The notes under the pieces are model-generated. The model was given only the letters and a program-made list of their open reading frames with translations, searched no databases and was not told where the DNA came from. Of a stretch of 64,000 bases of DNA, positions 37,829 to 47,056 are shown one piece after another. A program made the position numbers and the translations under genes. The stretch is from Lachnospiraceae bacterium (lineage in GTDB: Bacteria; Bacillota; Clostridia; Lachnospirales; Lachnospiraceae): positions 1 to 64,000 of the forward strand of contig SVEC01000016.1 of NCBI GenBank assembly GCA_015057555.1. Reading direction: 5' to 3'. The first letter of the stretch is position 1, and every line of letters begins with the position of its first letter.

Positions 37829-39139
37829 ATGTTCAAAACCTTAAGCAATGCTCTCAAGGTGAAAGAAATTCGTAATGGATTACTTTTTACACTTTTTATA
37901 ATGATTGTTATCAGATTAGGATCACTTATACCTGTACCAGGACTCGATACAGTTAGAGTTTCACAGTATCTACAAGATACTATGGGAGACAATGGATTCC
38001 TTAATTCTATTACAGGTGGATCCTTTTCACAGATGGCAATCTTTGCCTTAGGTGTAACACCTTATATTACATCTTCTATCATCATTCAGCTTCTTACAAT
38101 TGCAATCCCTGCACTTGAGGAGCTTTCAAAGGATGGAGAGGATGGACGAAAGAAATTAAATACAATTACTAGATATACTACAATACTTCTTGCTATTATC
38201 GAGGGTATTGGTCTTACCATCGGCTTTGACAGAGGTGGTTATCTCACAGTTGATGGTATGCTTGGATATCTTTTAATAGTATTTACACTTACAGCAGGTT
38301 CCACATTTGTTATGTGGTTAGGAGAGAAGGTTACAGTATACGGTGTAGGAAATGGTATTTCAATCATCCTCCTTATTAACATCGTATCTAGAATGCCAGC
38401 TGATTTCTATTCACTTTACGTATTGTTCGTAAAGGGTAAGGACTTAGTACAGATGATAATTGCAGCTGCAGTAATTGTACTTGTAGTTATCGCAACGGTT
38501 GTACTTGTAGTTCTTCTTCAGGATGGTGTAAGAAAGATTCCTGTACAGTACGCACAGAAGGTTCAGGGACGTAAGATGGTTGGTGGACAGGGTTCACATA
38601 TTCCACTTAAGGTTAATACCTCAGGTGTTATTCCAATTATCTTCGCTTCATCAATATTATCTGTACCACAGATTGTTATGAACCTATTTGGTAAGCAGCC
38701 TACAGGTGTATGGGCAAGTATTTTCAACGGTATGAACCAGAATTACTGGTTTAATCCAGATCACCCTTGGGGAAGCGTTGGTGTAATCTTCTATATACTT
38801 CTCGTATTGTTCTTTGCATATTTCTATACATCGGTTACATTTAATCCGATGGAGATTGCAAACAACTTAAAGAGAGGCGGTGGCTTTATACCTGGTATCA
38901 GACCTGGTAAGCCAACACAGGATTACTTAAACAAGATACTCAACTTTATAGTATTCATAGGTGCATTATTCCTTATAATTGTTGCATTGATACCAATATT
39001 CTTCTCAGGAATGTTCAATGCCAACGTATCCTTTGGAGGAACATCACTTATAATCATAGTTGGTGTAGTTGTAGACACAATTAAGCAGATAGAGTCTAAG
39101 ATGATTGTTAGAAATTATTCAGGATTCTTAAATGACTAA
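37829..39139 (+). CDS. secY: Protein translocase subunit SecY
   Basis: 436 residues with ten predicted membrane helices. It forms the SecYEG channel for export and membrane insertion. Visible landmarks: the plug/TM2 region (ALGVTPYITSSIIIQLLT), the cytoplasmic loop with KIPVQYAQKVQGRKMVGGQG, and the C-terminal FNPMEIANNLKRGGGFIPGI segment. Overlap with rplO suggests coupling. Confidence 0.97.
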   Translation: MFKTLSNALKVKEIRNGLLFTLFIMIVIRLGSLIPVPGLDTVRVSQYLQDTMGDNGFLNSITGGSFSQMAIFALGVTPYITSSIIIQLLTIAIPALEELSKDGEDGRKKLNTITRYTTILLAIIEGIGLTIGFDRGGYLTVDGMLGYLLIVFTLTAGSTFVMWLGEKVTVYGVGNGISIILLINIVSRMPADFYSLYVLFVKGKDLVQMIIAAAVIVLVVIATVVLVVLLQDGVRKIPVQYAQKVQGRKMVGGQGSHIPLKVNTSGVIPIIFASSILSVPQIVMNLFGKQPTGVWASIFNGMNQNYWFNPDHPWGSVGVIFYILLVLFFAYFYTSVTFNPMEIANNLKRGGGFIPGIRPGKPTQDYLNKILNFIVFIGALFLIIVALIPIFFSGMFNANVSFGGTSLIIIVGVVVDTIKQIESKMIVRNYSGFLND

Positions 39140-39340
39140 TATAATATAGGGCTGGGAGTGTATCCTTAGGATACATTCCTATTCCTAGTTATAGAGTTTT
39201 AATAGAAATATAACATAGAAAATAATTACTTGATTCATATAAATCAAGACTTCACATAGATATAAATGGGATAGCTCCTTTATAATATGTGAGATAAGGA
39301 GCTAGTTGAATTTATCATTATATAAATAGGAGGTACTAGT
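39140..39340 (+). other. secY-adk intergenic region with several hairpins
   Basis: GGAGTGTATCC/GGATACATTCC (about 39156-39178), CTTGATT/AATCAAG (about 39230-39249) and TAGCTCCTT/AAGGAGCTA (about 39271-39305) can form in the 201-nt gap. None is followed by a T run. It could contain an internal promoter or a regulatory or processing site. No gene is seen. Confidence 0.35.
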
Positions 39341-39985
39341 ATGAAGATTATTATGTTAGGTGCACCTGGTGCAGGTAAAGGAACTCAGGCAAAGATGCTT
39401 GCAGCAAAGTATGATATTCCACACATCTCAACAGGAGATATTTTTAGAGCAAATATTAAGAATGGTACAGAGCTTGGCGCAAAGGCTAAGGAGTACATGG
39501 ATAAAGGACTTCTTGTACCAGACGAGTTAGTAGTAGATTTAATTATGGATAGATTCCAGGCAGATGACTGTAAGAATGGTTACATTCTTGATGGTTTCCC
39601 AAGAACTATTCCACAGGCAGAGGCTCTTGATAAGGCACTTGCAGCAGTAGGCGAAAGCATTGACTACGCCATCAACGTAGAGGTACCAGATGAGAATATC
39701 GTTAACAGAATGTCAGGAAGAAGAGCTTGTGTTGGTTGTGGTGCTACATACCACATCAAGTACAGCCCAACTAAGGTGGAGGGTAAGTGCGATACATGTG
39801 GCGCTGACCTTATAATAAGAGATGATGACAAGCCAGAGACAGTATTAAACAGACTTAATGTATATCATGAGCAGACTCAGCCACTTATCGACTTCTACAG
39901 CGCAAAGGGCGTTATGAAGGAAGTTGACGGAACTGTAGATATGAATGATGTATTTGATGCTATTGTTGCTATATTAGGAGAGTAA
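39341..39985 (+). CDS. adk: Adenylate kinase, zinc-containing
   Basis: 214 residues. P-loop GAPGAGKGT at 7-15; DGFPRT nucleotide-binding motif; LID domain with four cysteines (CVGCG...CDTCG) that bind structural zinc. It interconverts ATP + AMP and 2 ADP. Follows secY as in most Firmicutes; map starts 4 bp later. Confidence 0.97.
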   Translation: MKIIMLGAPGAGKGTQAKMLAAKYDIPHISTGDIFRANIKNGTELGAKAKEYMDKGLLVPDELVVDLIMDRFQADDCKNGYILDGFPRTIPQAEALDKALAAVGESIDYAINVEVPDENIVNRMSGRRACVGCGATYHIKYSPTKVEGKCDTCGADLIIRDDDKPETVLNRLNVYHEQTQPLIDFYSAKGVMKEVDGTVDMNDVFDAIVAILGE

Positions 39986-39989
39986 TAAA

Positions 39990-40757
39990 ATGGCTATAAT
40001 TATCAAATCTCAGAGAGAAATTGAATTGATGCGTGAGGCAGGAAGAATACTTGCTTTAACACATGAGGAAATAAAAAAAGCTCTTAAGCCGGGAATATCA
40101 ACCTACGAGATTGATAGAATCGGTGAGGAGGTAATAAGAAGCTATGGATGCATTCCATCCTTTCTTAATTACAATGGTTATCCAGCATCAATTTGTGTTT
40201 CTGTAAATGATGAGGTTATACATGGAATTCCATCTAAGGACAGAATCATTCAGGAAGGCGACATAGTAAGCTTAGATGCTGGAGTTATATATCAGGGATA
40301 TCATTCTGATGCGGCTAGAACCTACGGAGTGGGAGTAATAGATAGTAAGGCTCAGCAGCTTATAGACGTAACAAGAGAAAGCTTCTTCGAAGCACTAAAG
40401 GTTTGTAAGCCAGGCAATCATATCCAGGATATTGGATGGGCGGTTTACAATTATATAACTGAGAGAGGCTTTACAGCAGTTGAGGATTTTGTAGGTCACG
40501 GAGTTGGAGCAAACCTTCACGAAGGACCGGAGGTGCCAAACTTCCCACAGGGAAGAAAGGGACCAAAGCTTAGACCGGGTATGACCATTGCCATCGAGCC
40601 TATGATAAATGCAGGAAGCTGCGACGTATTATGGATGGATGATGACTGGACAATAGTAACTGCAGACGGTGAGCTCTCAGCACACTATGAGAATACAGTC
40701 CTTATAACAGAGGGTGAGCCAGAGATACTATCTAAAGCAGATGGAATTGACTTATAG
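39990..40757 (+). CDS. map: Methionine aminopeptidase type I
   Basis: 255 residues. Removes the initiator methionine. Metal ligands visible in VSLDAGVIYQGYHSDAARTY (two Asp), GHGVGANLHEGPEVPN (His) and TIAIEPM (Glu), plus a terminal Glu in SAHYENTVLIT. No N-terminal extension. Confidence 0.97.
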   Translation: MAIIIKSQREIELMREAGRILALTHEEIKKALKPGISTYEIDRIGEEVIRSYGCIPSFLNYNGYPASICVSVNDEVIHGIPSKDRIIQEGDIVSLDAGVIYQGYHSDAARTYGVGVIDSKAQQLIDVTRESFFEALKVCKPGNHIQDIGWAVYNYITERGFTAVEDFVGHGVGANLHEGPEVPNFPQGRKGPKLRPGMTIAIEPMINAGSCDVLWMDDDWTIVTADGELSAHYENTVLITEGEPEILSKADGIDL

Positions 40758-40802
40758 TAGCTAGATGAAATTTGTATATATAGTAAATAGGAGGATTAAT
40801 AT

Positions 40803-41021
40803 ATGCCAAAGGCTGATGAGATAGAAATGGAAGGCGTTGTATTGGAAAAGCTTCCAAACGCAATGTTCCAGGTAGAATTAGAGAACGGATTACAGGTGTT
40901 AGCACACATAAGTGGAAAGCTTAGAATGAACTACATCAAAATCCTTCCAGGAGACAAGGTAACTGTTGTTTTATCTCCATATGATTTAACTAAGGGAAGA
41001 ATCACTTGGAGAGCAAAATAA
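40803..41021 (+). CDS. infA: Translation initiation factor IF-1
   Basis: 72 residues, a single OB/S1 domain: [20 protein letters not shown] and GRITWRAK. Binds the 30S A site. Confidence 0.97.
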   Translation: MPKADEIEMEGVVLEKLPNAMFQVELENGLQVLAHISGKLRMNYIKILPGDKVTVVLSPYDLTKGRITWRAK

Positions 41022-41103
41022 TTTTATAAAAAGCTTGCATTATATTCTATGAAATGATAGAATATCAATTTGTAGCGGACTTTTTTGAAAGGAGTGCATT
41101 TTA

Positions 41104-41217
41104 ATGAAGGTTAGAGCATCAGTAAAACCAATTTGCGACAAGTGCAAAGTCATTAAAAGAAAAGGTAGTATTCGTATTATCTGCGAAAACCCAAAGCACA
41201 AACAGCGTCAGGGTTAA
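41104..41217 (+). CDS. rpmJ: 50S ribosomal protein L36
   Basis: A 37-residue protein beginning [20 protein letters not shown] and ending PKHKQRQG. Zinc ligands Cys11, Cys14, Cys27 and His32 mark the zinc-binding form. GAAAGGAG precedes the ATG. It completes the normal infA-rpmJ-rpsM order. Confidence 0.97.
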   Translation: MKVRASVKPICDKCKVIKRKGSIRIICENPKHKQRQG

Positions 41218-41514
41218 TCTATCAGTATAATGGATAGGTCATCGTTAAACATTAGGTTTTTCGATCTGACAGGAAATGTTAGAACAAGGTATTTAGGATG
41301 ATAGCCCATCTATAACTATGCCTTGTATTTGTGCGCGTTTATAGAATTCCACTATAACGTTACTAACACAATGCGGCTGGGCACAAAAGTGCCAAAATTA
41401 TAATTATTAGTAGAATTGTTTCCAGTTTTCAAGGTATGCATTTCACCTTCTATATACATAGAAGATACTAAGAAACGTGAGACAAAAGTAGTAAAATTAC
41501 GGAGGTATATTAGA
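41218..41514 (+). promoter_or_regulatory. Long structured leader before rpsM (alpha operon)
   Basis: A 297-nt gap without a gene. Possible hairpins: AACATT/AATGTT (about 41249-41281), ACAAGGTAT/ATGCCTTGT (about 41284-41328), TATAG/CTATA (about 41340-41357) and GGCAC-AAAA-GTGCC (about 41380-41393). In E. coli the alpha operon leader binds S4; a similar role here is inferred only from position. No convincing promoter was found in it. Confidence 0.45.
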
Positions 41515-41883
41515 ATGGCTCGTATTTCAGGTGTTGATTTACCAAGAGAGAAGCGTGTCGAGGTTGGACTTACTTATATCTATGGTATTGGTAAGACTTC
41601 AGCAACAAGAATTCTTAAAGAAGCAAATGTTAATCCTGATACCAGAGTGCGTGATTTAACTGATGACGAGGTTAAGAGACTCAGTGAGATCATTAACGAG
41701 ACTCAGGTAGTAGAGGGTGATTTACGTAGAGAGATAGCCCTTAACATTAAGCGTTTACAGGAGATTGGATGCTATCGTGGTATCCGTCATAGAAAGGGTC
41801 TCCCTGTTCGTGGTCAGAAGACAAAGACAAACGCTAGAACTCGTAAGGGTCCTAAGAAGACAGTAGCTAATAAGAAGAAGTAA
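41515..41883 (+). CDS. rpsM: 30S ribosomal protein S13
   Basis: 122 residues starting [20 protein letters not shown] and ending in the basic [18 protein letters not shown] tail. The ATG at 41515 has CGGAGG upstream; an in-frame ATG at 41416 would add 33 unrelated residues and has no SD. Confidence 0.96.
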   Translation: MARISGVDLPREKRVEVGLTYIYGIGKTSATRILKEANVNPDTRVRDLTDDEVKRLSEIINETQVVEGDLRREIALNIKRLQEIGCYRGIRHRKGLPVRGQKTKTNARTRKGPKKTVANKKK

Positions 41884-41911
41884 GATAGAATAACCAGGGA
41901 GGTTTAGGTTA

Positions 41912-42310
41912 ATGGCTAAGAAAGTTACAGCTAAGAAAGTGACTAAGAAGCGTGTCAGAAAGAACGTTGAGCGTGGACAGGCACACATTCAGTCATCTTT
42001 TAACAATACAATTGTTACATTAACAGATGCCGAGGGTAATGCATTATCTTGGGCAAGCGCAGGTGGATTAGGCTTCAGAGGTTCTAGAAAGTCTACTCCT
42101 TATGCAGCACAGATGGCAGCTGAGACTGCTGCAAAGGCTGCAGCACCATACGGTTTAAAGACTGTAGATGTATTTGTTAAGGGACCAGGATCAGGTAGAG
42201 AGGCTGCTATCCGTGCACTCGCTGCTTGTGGTATCGATGTAGTTAGTATTAAGGATGTTACTCCAGTTCCACATAATGGATGTCGTCCACCAAAAAGAAG
42301 AAGAGTCTAA
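41912..42310 (+). CDS. rpsK: 30S ribosomal protein S11
   Basis: 132 residues: [18 protein letters not shown] and the terminal [13 protein letters not shown] are diagnostic. The N-terminus is lysine-rich. Confidence 0.97.
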   Translation: MAKKVTAKKVTKKRVRKNVERGQAHIQSSFNNTIVTLTDAEGNALSWASAGGLGFRGSRKSTPYAAQMAAETAAKAAAPYGLKTVDVFVKGPGSGREAAIRALAACGIDVVSIKDVTPVPHNGCRPPKRRRV

Positions 42311-42327
42311 TAGGAGGTACAAGAATA

Positions 42328-42921
42328 ATGGCAGTAGATAGAACCCCAGTTCTTAAGAGATGCAGATCTTTGGGTATGGAGCCAATGTATCTCGGTGTTA
42401 ATAAGAAGTCAAACAGAACATTATCAAGAGCAAATAGAAAGGTAAGCGAGTATGGTCTTCAGCTTAGAGAGAAGCAGAAGGCAAAGTTCATTTATGGTAT
42501 GCTTGAGAAGCCTTTCCGTAACTTATACAATAAGGCAGAGAGAATGCCAGGTCTTACTGGTCCAAACCTTATGACTTTATTAGAGTTAAGACTTGATAAT
42601 ATCATTTTCCGTATGGGATTTGCTAGAACAAGAAGAGAGGCTAGACAGATTGTTGATCATAAGCACGTTCTTGTAAATGGCAAGTGTGTAAACATCCCTT
42701 CATACAGAGTAAATGCTGGTGATAAGATCGAGATTAGAGAGAAGAGCAAGTCTCTTCAGAGATATAAGGATATCGTTGAGGCTAATACAGGATATACAGC
42801 TCCAGCTTGGTTAGATGCAAGCTTAGAGACTTTAAGTGGTACTGTAGTTGAGAAGCCACTTAGAGAGCAGATTGACGTACCTGTAAATGAAACACTTATC
42901 GTCGAGTTATATTCTAAGTAA
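42328..42921 (+). CDS. rpsD: 30S ribosomal protein S4
   Basis: 197 residues. RCRSLGMEPMYLG at the start, the S4 RNA-binding domain with RRMEARQIVDHKHVLVNG-type motif (RTRREARQIVDHKHVLVNGK) and VETLIVELYSK-like end. ATG at 42328 behind AGGAGG; an in-frame ATG at 42280 lies inside rpsK. Lacks the N-terminal zinc cysteines. S4 is the likely regulator of its operon by analogy. Confidence 0.96.
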   Translation: MAVDRTPVLKRCRSLGMEPMYLGVNKKSNRTLSRANRKVSEYGLQLREKQKAKFIYGMLEKPFRNLYNKAERMPGLTGPNLMTLLELRLDNIIFRMGFARTRREARQIVDHKHVLVNGKCVNIPSYRVNAGDKIEIREKSKSLQRYKDIVEANTGYTAPAWLDASLETLSGTVVEKPLREQIDVPVNETLIVELYSK

Positions 42922-42933
42922 GATTTTAAATTG

Positions 42934-42968
42934 GTATATACCGCGTTATTTTTTAACGTGGTATATAC
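42934..42968 (+). promoter_or_regulatory. Stable hairpin between rpsD and rpoA
   Basis: GTATATACCGCGTTA pairs with TAACGTGGTATATAC (15 bp, one G-T) around TTTTT. There is no T run after it. A processing, stability or attenuation role is possible. Confidence 0.5.
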
Positions 42969-43023
42969 TTGTAGTTAAAGATGTAACTTAAAGTACACCG
43001 GTTTTCCAAAAGGAGGGTTAATA

Positions 43024-44004
43024 GTGTTTGATTTTCAAATACCTAAGATAGAAATCGTAGAGATTTCTGAGGACAACAAGTACGGCAAATTTGTAGTAGA
43101 GCCTTTAGAGAGAGGTTATGGAACAACTCTCGGTAATTCTCTTAGAAGAATTATGTTATCATCATTACCAGGTACTGCTGTAAGTATGGTAAAGATTAAA
43201 GGCGTGCTTCATGAGTTCAGTTCTATTCCTGGTGTTAAGGAAGATGTAACTGAAATCGTTATGAATATAAAGAATTTATGTATCAAGAACAACAACAAGG
43301 CTAACGCTATTTCAGGCGAGGCTAAGAGAGTATATACAGCATACATTGATATGGCTGGTGACTGTGTTGTTACTGCTGGTGACATTAAGCTTGAGGATGC
43401 AGAGCTTGAGATTCTAAATCCAGACTTAGTAATTGCTAACTTAAGTGGCAAGGAAGCTAAGCTTGAGATGGAGCTTATGATTACTGACGGCAGAGGTTAC
43501 GTAGGTTCAGACAAGAACAAGAATTATGATGCATCTATCGATGCAATCGCTGTAGATTCAATCTACACTCCAGTAGAGCGTGTAAACCTTACTGTTGAGA
43601 ATACACGTGTTGGACAGATTACAGATTATGATAAGCTTACTCTTGAAGTATTTACAAACGGAACACTAGCTCCAGATGAGGCTGTAAGCCTTGCAGCTAA
43701 GGTTTTAAGTGAGCTTTTAGCTCTCTTCATTGACTTATCAGAGATTGCTAATTCAGTTGAGGTTATGGCTGAGAAGGCTGATGATGAGAAGGAGAAGGTT
43801 CTTGAGATGAGCATTGATGAGCTTGAGCTTTCAGTTCGTTCACACAACTGTCTCAAGAGAGCAGGCATCAATACTGTAGAAGAGTTAACTAATAAAACTT
43901 CAGAGGATATGATGAAGGTTCGTAACCTTGGTCGTAAGTCACTTGAGGAAGTTTTAGGCAAATTAAAGGAATTAGGTTTATCACTTAAGTCAGGAGACGA
44001 GTAG
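43024..44004 (+). CDS. rpoA: DNA-directed RNA polymerase subunit alpha
   Basis: 326 residues. N-terminal assembly domain with [20 protein letters not shown] and the C-terminal domain (about 250-326) with [20 protein letters not shown] and [12 protein letters not shown], which binds UP elements and activators. GTG start behind AAAGGAGGG. Confidence 0.97.
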   Translation: MFDFQIPKIEIVEISEDNKYGKFVVEPLERGYGTTLGNSLRRIMLSSLPGTAVSMVKIKGVLHEFSSIPGVKEDVTEIVMNIKNLCIKNNNKANAISGEAKRVYTAYIDMAGDCVVTAGDIKLEDAELEILNPDLVIANLSGKEAKLEMELMITDGRGYVGSDKNKNYDASIDAIAVDSIYTPVERVNLTVENTRVGQITDYDKLTLEVFTNGTLAPDEAVSLAAKVLSELLALFIDLSEIANSVEVMAEKADDEKEKVLEMSIDELELSVRSHNCLKRAGINTVEELTNKTSEDMMKVRNLGRKSLEEVLGKLKELGLSLKSGDE

Positions 44005-44081
44005 GATAAACGATTACCACTCACGCTGAATAATAGTAGGCACAGTGAAGACCCGAAAAAGGGTAAGGAGGAAAAATTATT

Positions 44082-44618
44082 ATGGCTATGTATAGAAAGC
44101 TTGGAAAGAAATCAGACCAGAGAAAGGCATTACTTCGTAATCAGGTAACTCAGTTACTTTACCACGGAAAGATCGAGACTACTGAGGCTAGAGCTAAGGA
44201 AGTTCGTAAGATCGCTGAGCATCTTATCACACTTGCAGTTAAGGAGAAGGATAACTTCGATGAGGTTACTGTAACAGCTAAGGTTGCTAAGAAGGATAAG
44301 GATGGCAAGAGAGTTAAGGAAGTTGTTGATGGCAAGAAGGTAACTCAGTATACTGAGGTTGAGAAGAAGGTTAAGAAGGATCAGCCTTCAAGACTTCACG
44401 CTAGAAGACAGATGCTTAAGGTTTTATATCCAGTAGTTGAGGTTCCAACTGAGGCAGCTGGTAAGAAGGCTAACACTAAGAAGGTTGACTTAGTTGCTAA
44501 GTTATTCGACGAGTACGGTACTAAGTATGCATCACGTAAGGGTGGATACACTAGAATCGTTAAGGTTGGCGAGAGACGTGGCGATGGCGCTATGGTTGTT
44601 ATTCTTGAGCTTGTATAA
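44082..44618 (+). CDS. rplQ: 50S ribosomal protein L17 with internal insertions
   Basis: 178 residues, longer than the usual 115-130. The standard L17 start ([18 protein letters not shown]) and end ([20 protein letters not shown]) are intact. The middle has a Lys/Val/Glu-rich insertion (about 65-100) and a shorter one near 115-135. Longer L17 proteins occur in related Clostridia as far as I recall. Last gene of the alpha operon; a terminator follows. Confidence 0.95.
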   Translation: MAMYRKLGKKSDQRKALLRNQVTQLLYHGKIETTEARAKEVRKIAEHLITLAVKEKDNFDEVTVTAKVAKKDKDGKRVKEVVDGKKVTQYTEVEKKVKKDQPSRLHARRQMLKVLYPVVEVPTEAAGKKANTKKVDLVAKLFDEYGTKYASRKGGYTRIVKVGERRGDGAMVVILELV

Positions 44619-44642
44619 ATTTAAGCTAATATACTAAAATAT

Positions 44643-44674
44643 AAATCCCCGCAGCTGATTGCTGTGGGGATTTT
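44643..44674 (+). terminator. Rho-independent terminator of the S10-spc-alpha locus
   Basis: AATCCCCGCAGC pairs with GCTGTGGGGATT around TGATT, followed by TTTT. Confidence 0.9.
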
Positions 44675-44763
44675 GTGCGTTACAAGTGTTGTCATGGCTC
44701 ATTAAATTTTGTATGGAAGAATAAAAGATTTTGTATTTTAATGACCATTAGTTATATTTTGTT

Positions 44764-44994
44764 ATGAAAATAAATATCCGACAAGAGATATTTGACAGAT
44801 TTCCTAATACTTTCTTGTATAATGTAAGGTATATAAACCGTGATTTAGAACTGGAGGATTTTTATGGTATATCAATGGATATTACCCATGATGAATTAAT
44901 GTCTAAAATTGGGTGGCCTAATGCAAAGCATGGAACAAAAGCAACGAGCTATGCAGTCCAATCATACAAGCATGGGTTGCCCATGCTTGTATGA
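44764..44994 (+). pseudogene. Possible gene fragment running into the structured repeat
   Basis: A 76-codon frame. Roughly the first 59 codons (MKINIRQEIFDRFPNTFLYN and onward) look protein-like but match no family I know. The last 17 codons read through the left part of the repeat element (44941 onward). No SD precedes the ATG. It may be the 5' part of a gene disrupted at this point, or not coding at all. Confidence 0.3.
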
Positions 44995-45091
44995 TTGGCC
45001 CGCCGCAGTCGCTATATACACATAATAAAACACGCATACGTACAAGTGAACTTGTGTATGCGTGTTTTATTATGTGTGCATAGCTCGTTGC
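44941..45091 (-). repeat. Structured repeat element, copy 2 (opposite strand)
   Basis: Read on the minus strand it is collinear with copy 1: outer stem GCAACGAGCTATGCA with its exact 15-bp complement at the other end; hairpin A (long stem of CACATAATAAAACACGCATAC type, apex ACAAGT-TC-ACTTGT with a 2-nt bulge); linker TATAGCGACTGCGGCGGG; and hairpin B, a 19-bp stem CCAATCATACAAGCATGGG, with a different sequence and length from copy 1. It begins 5 nt after the stop codon of the FNT transporter and is followed on that strand by TTTTGTT. Confidence 0.87.
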
Positions 45092-45096
45092 TAAGG

Positions 45097-45933
45097 CTAG
45101 TACTCCTCTGCGATTTCAATATCCTCTTGCTCGTGGTCGGAATTGATAAATGGCGTTTTGGAAAGATAAGCAAGCCAGTATCCGGCTCCAACGCCCACAC
45201 CACCTATAAGGTTACCAAGTGTAACAGGGATTAGATTGTGGGTGATAAAATTGCTCCAGGTAAGCGTATCTGCTGGTATACCATATTCAACAGATGTAAA
45301 AAGTGCTGCCATACAAAAATACATATCAGCGATACAGTGTTCAAAACCACAAAGCACGAAGAGCATAACTGGCCAAAAGCTTATTAAAAGCTTTCCGGAA
45401 ACATCTTTAGATGCAAAAGCCATCCAAACCGCAATACAAACTAGAACGTTACATAGAATGCCCCTTATAAGAGCATCTTGGAAGTCCATACTAGTACGAA
45501 TAACACCGGAATTTATGACTGCTTCAGCCAAGGTCCCACCAAATAAATCTGGAACATGTCCATATGTAACCATAATTGATACAAATAGAGCTCCTATAAA
45601 ATTACCAGTGTACACGAAAAACCAATTTTTAAGCATCTTAAATACAGAGACCTTTTTCTCTAGTACTGAGATAATGATCAGATTATTTCCAGTGAAAAGC
45701 TCACTACCTGCTATAAGAACCATAGCCATACCAGCTGGGAATACTATGGCTGCTATAAGTCGTCCTGCAGAAGCAGTTTCCATAGTGGCTGTAGCTGTGG
45801 TAGCTGCAATACCTGCGAAGGATATAAATAACCCTGCAAAAAATCCTAAAAGAGTCATTTTGAATGCAGACATCATAGTTTTATGAATACCTATGTCCAC
45901 ATAGTTTTTTGCAATTTCCAAAGGGGAGTGCAT
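45097..45933 (-). CDS. Formate/nitrite transporter family (FNT) channel
   Basis: A 278-residue membrane protein with six predicted helices. The FNT signature appears as CGFEHCIADMYF, with GSELFTGNN near the second helix and GNLIGG in the last. FNT pentamers pass formate, nitrite or hydrosulfide; the substrate here is unknown, though formate is plausible in a fermenter. AGGAGG precedes the ATG. Transcribed alone on the minus strand, with the structured repeat as its 3' end. Confidence 0.92.
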   Translation of the reverse strand: MHSPLEIAKNYVDIGIHKTMMSAFKMTLLGFFAGLFISFAGIAATTATATMETASAGRLIAAIVFPAGMAMVLIAGSELFTGNNLIIISVLEKKVSVFKMLKNWFFVYTGNFIGALFVSIMVTYGHVPDLFGGTLAEAVINSGVIRTSMDFQDALIRGILCNVLVCIAVWMAFASKDVSGKLLISFWPVMLFVLCGFEHCIADMYFCMAALFTSVEYGIPADTLTWSNFITHNLIPVTLGNLIGGVGVGAGYWLAYLSKTPFINSDHEQEDIEIAEEY

Positions 45934-46043
45934 GATGAGATGTACCTCCTTATATTTAGTTTATGGCTTATTTTATCATAAAGGTTAGGTGCTTGGCTAC
46001 AAAAAGTTTAAAAGAGAACTGATATTTCATATAGATAAGAGTA

Positions 46044-46072
46044 TTGAGCTTGCAACTGTGAAAGTGTATAAT
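46044..46072 (+). promoter_or_regulatory. Promoter that appears to give a leaderless mRNA
   Basis: TTGAGC at 46044-46049 and a consensus TATAAT at 46067-46072 with a 17-bp spacer. The predicted transcription start (about 46079-46080) coincides with the ATG of the next gene at 46080. Confidence 0.5.
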
Positions 46073-46079
46073 GTGGTAT

Positions 46080-47039
46080 ATGGAAAATAACAAAGAAAAA
46101 ATACTGAACAATTTAAAAAATGTAATGTTGGATAATACAGGTGATGACACGCTTTTAGGTGATGATTTAGATAAGGATGAGGAGATAGTTGACCAGAAAC
46201 ATCTGAAGAAAAAGCTAAGCAAGCCCAAGCGGATAATCCTTCTTGTGGCTGCAATCCTTCTAGTGGTGGTTATCTGCTGCGATATGCGACTAAAAACCGT
46301 CAGGTATACATTCGATAGTCCTAAGGTGGAAAACTCCTTTAAAATCGCTTTAATTACTGATTTACATGGTAATAGATATGGCAAGAATCAAAGCACGTTA
46401 ATTGATGCAATAGATAAGGAAAATCCAGATTTGGTTCTCTTGGGCGGAGATATATTTGACGATAAGATAAGCTATGAAAAGTCAGAGGAGACCATAGCTA
46501 TATTGTCAGAGAAATATAAGTGCTACTATGTTACAGGTAATCACGAGTATTGGAGCAGGGATGTAGATAATATCATCAATATAGTCAAGTCCTATGGTAT
46601 AACGGTCTTAGAGGGTGGAGTGGATACCATAGATATAAATGGTCAGATGATAAATATCTGTGGTGTAGACGACCCGGATAATTATGTATATCTTGACGGT
46701 GGTCAAAAAATAGAAGACCAACTAAAGCAAGTAGAAAAAAAGGTGAATAAGGATTATTACACCATACTTTTATCCCATAGACCAGAGTACTACCAGGAGT
46801 ACAGTAAGTATGGCTATGACCTTGTACTTTGCGGTCACGCCCATGGTGGACAGTGGAGAATACCTGGAATATTAAATGGTTTGTATGCTCCGGATCAGGG
46901 ATTATTCCCAGAGTACGCAGGTGGATTATATGAATATGAGAGTGGAGCTATGGTAGTAAGTCGTGGTTTGGATAGGCAGGGGGTAAAAGTTCCTAGGATA
47001 TTCAATAGGCCGGAACTGGTAATAATTGAGGTGGAGTAA
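46080..47039 (+). CDS. Membrane-anchored metallophosphoesterase
   Basis: A 319-residue protein with a cytoplasmic N-terminus, one membrane helix (about 51-69, RIILLVAAILLVVVICC) and an external phosphoesterase domain. Metal motifs: LITDLHGNRYG (D-x-H), LLGGDIFDD, TGNHEYWS, LLSHRPEYY and CGHAHGGQWRIP. The family includes YkuE/YaeI-type phosphodiesterases. The ATG at 46071 lies inside the -10 box, so 46080 is chosen; no SD is present, consistent with leaderless initiation. Confidence 0.85.
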   Translation: MENNKEKILNNLKNVMLDNTGDDTLLGDDLDKDEEIVDQKHLKKKLSKPKRIILLVAAILLVVVICCDMRLKTVRYTFDSPKVENSFKIALITDLHGNRYGKNQSTLIDAIDKENPDLVLLGGDIFDDKISYEKSEETIAILSEKYKCYYVTGNHEYWSRDVDNIINIVKSYGITVLEGGVDTIDINGQMINICGVDDPDNYVYLDGGQKIEDQLKQVEKKVNKDYYTILLSHRPEYYQEYSKYGYDLVLCGHAHGGQWRIPGILNGLYAPDQGLFPEYAGGLYEYESGAMVVSRGLDRQGVKVPRIFNRPELVIIEVE

Positions 47040-47056
47040 TACTTTTTGAGGTGCTA

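Noticed and set aside
42280-42327. Upstream start for rpsD
   Set aside because: Lies inside rpsK in another frame; the ATG at 42328 has AGGAGG and gives normal S4.
45236-45886. 216-codon plus-strand frame
   Set aside because: Exact antisense of the FNT transporter, whose family motifs are clear on the minus strand.
46071-46079. ATG at 46071 as start of the metallophosphoesterase
   Set aside because: It overlaps the TATAAT -10 hexamer, so it would not be in the mRNA from that promoter.
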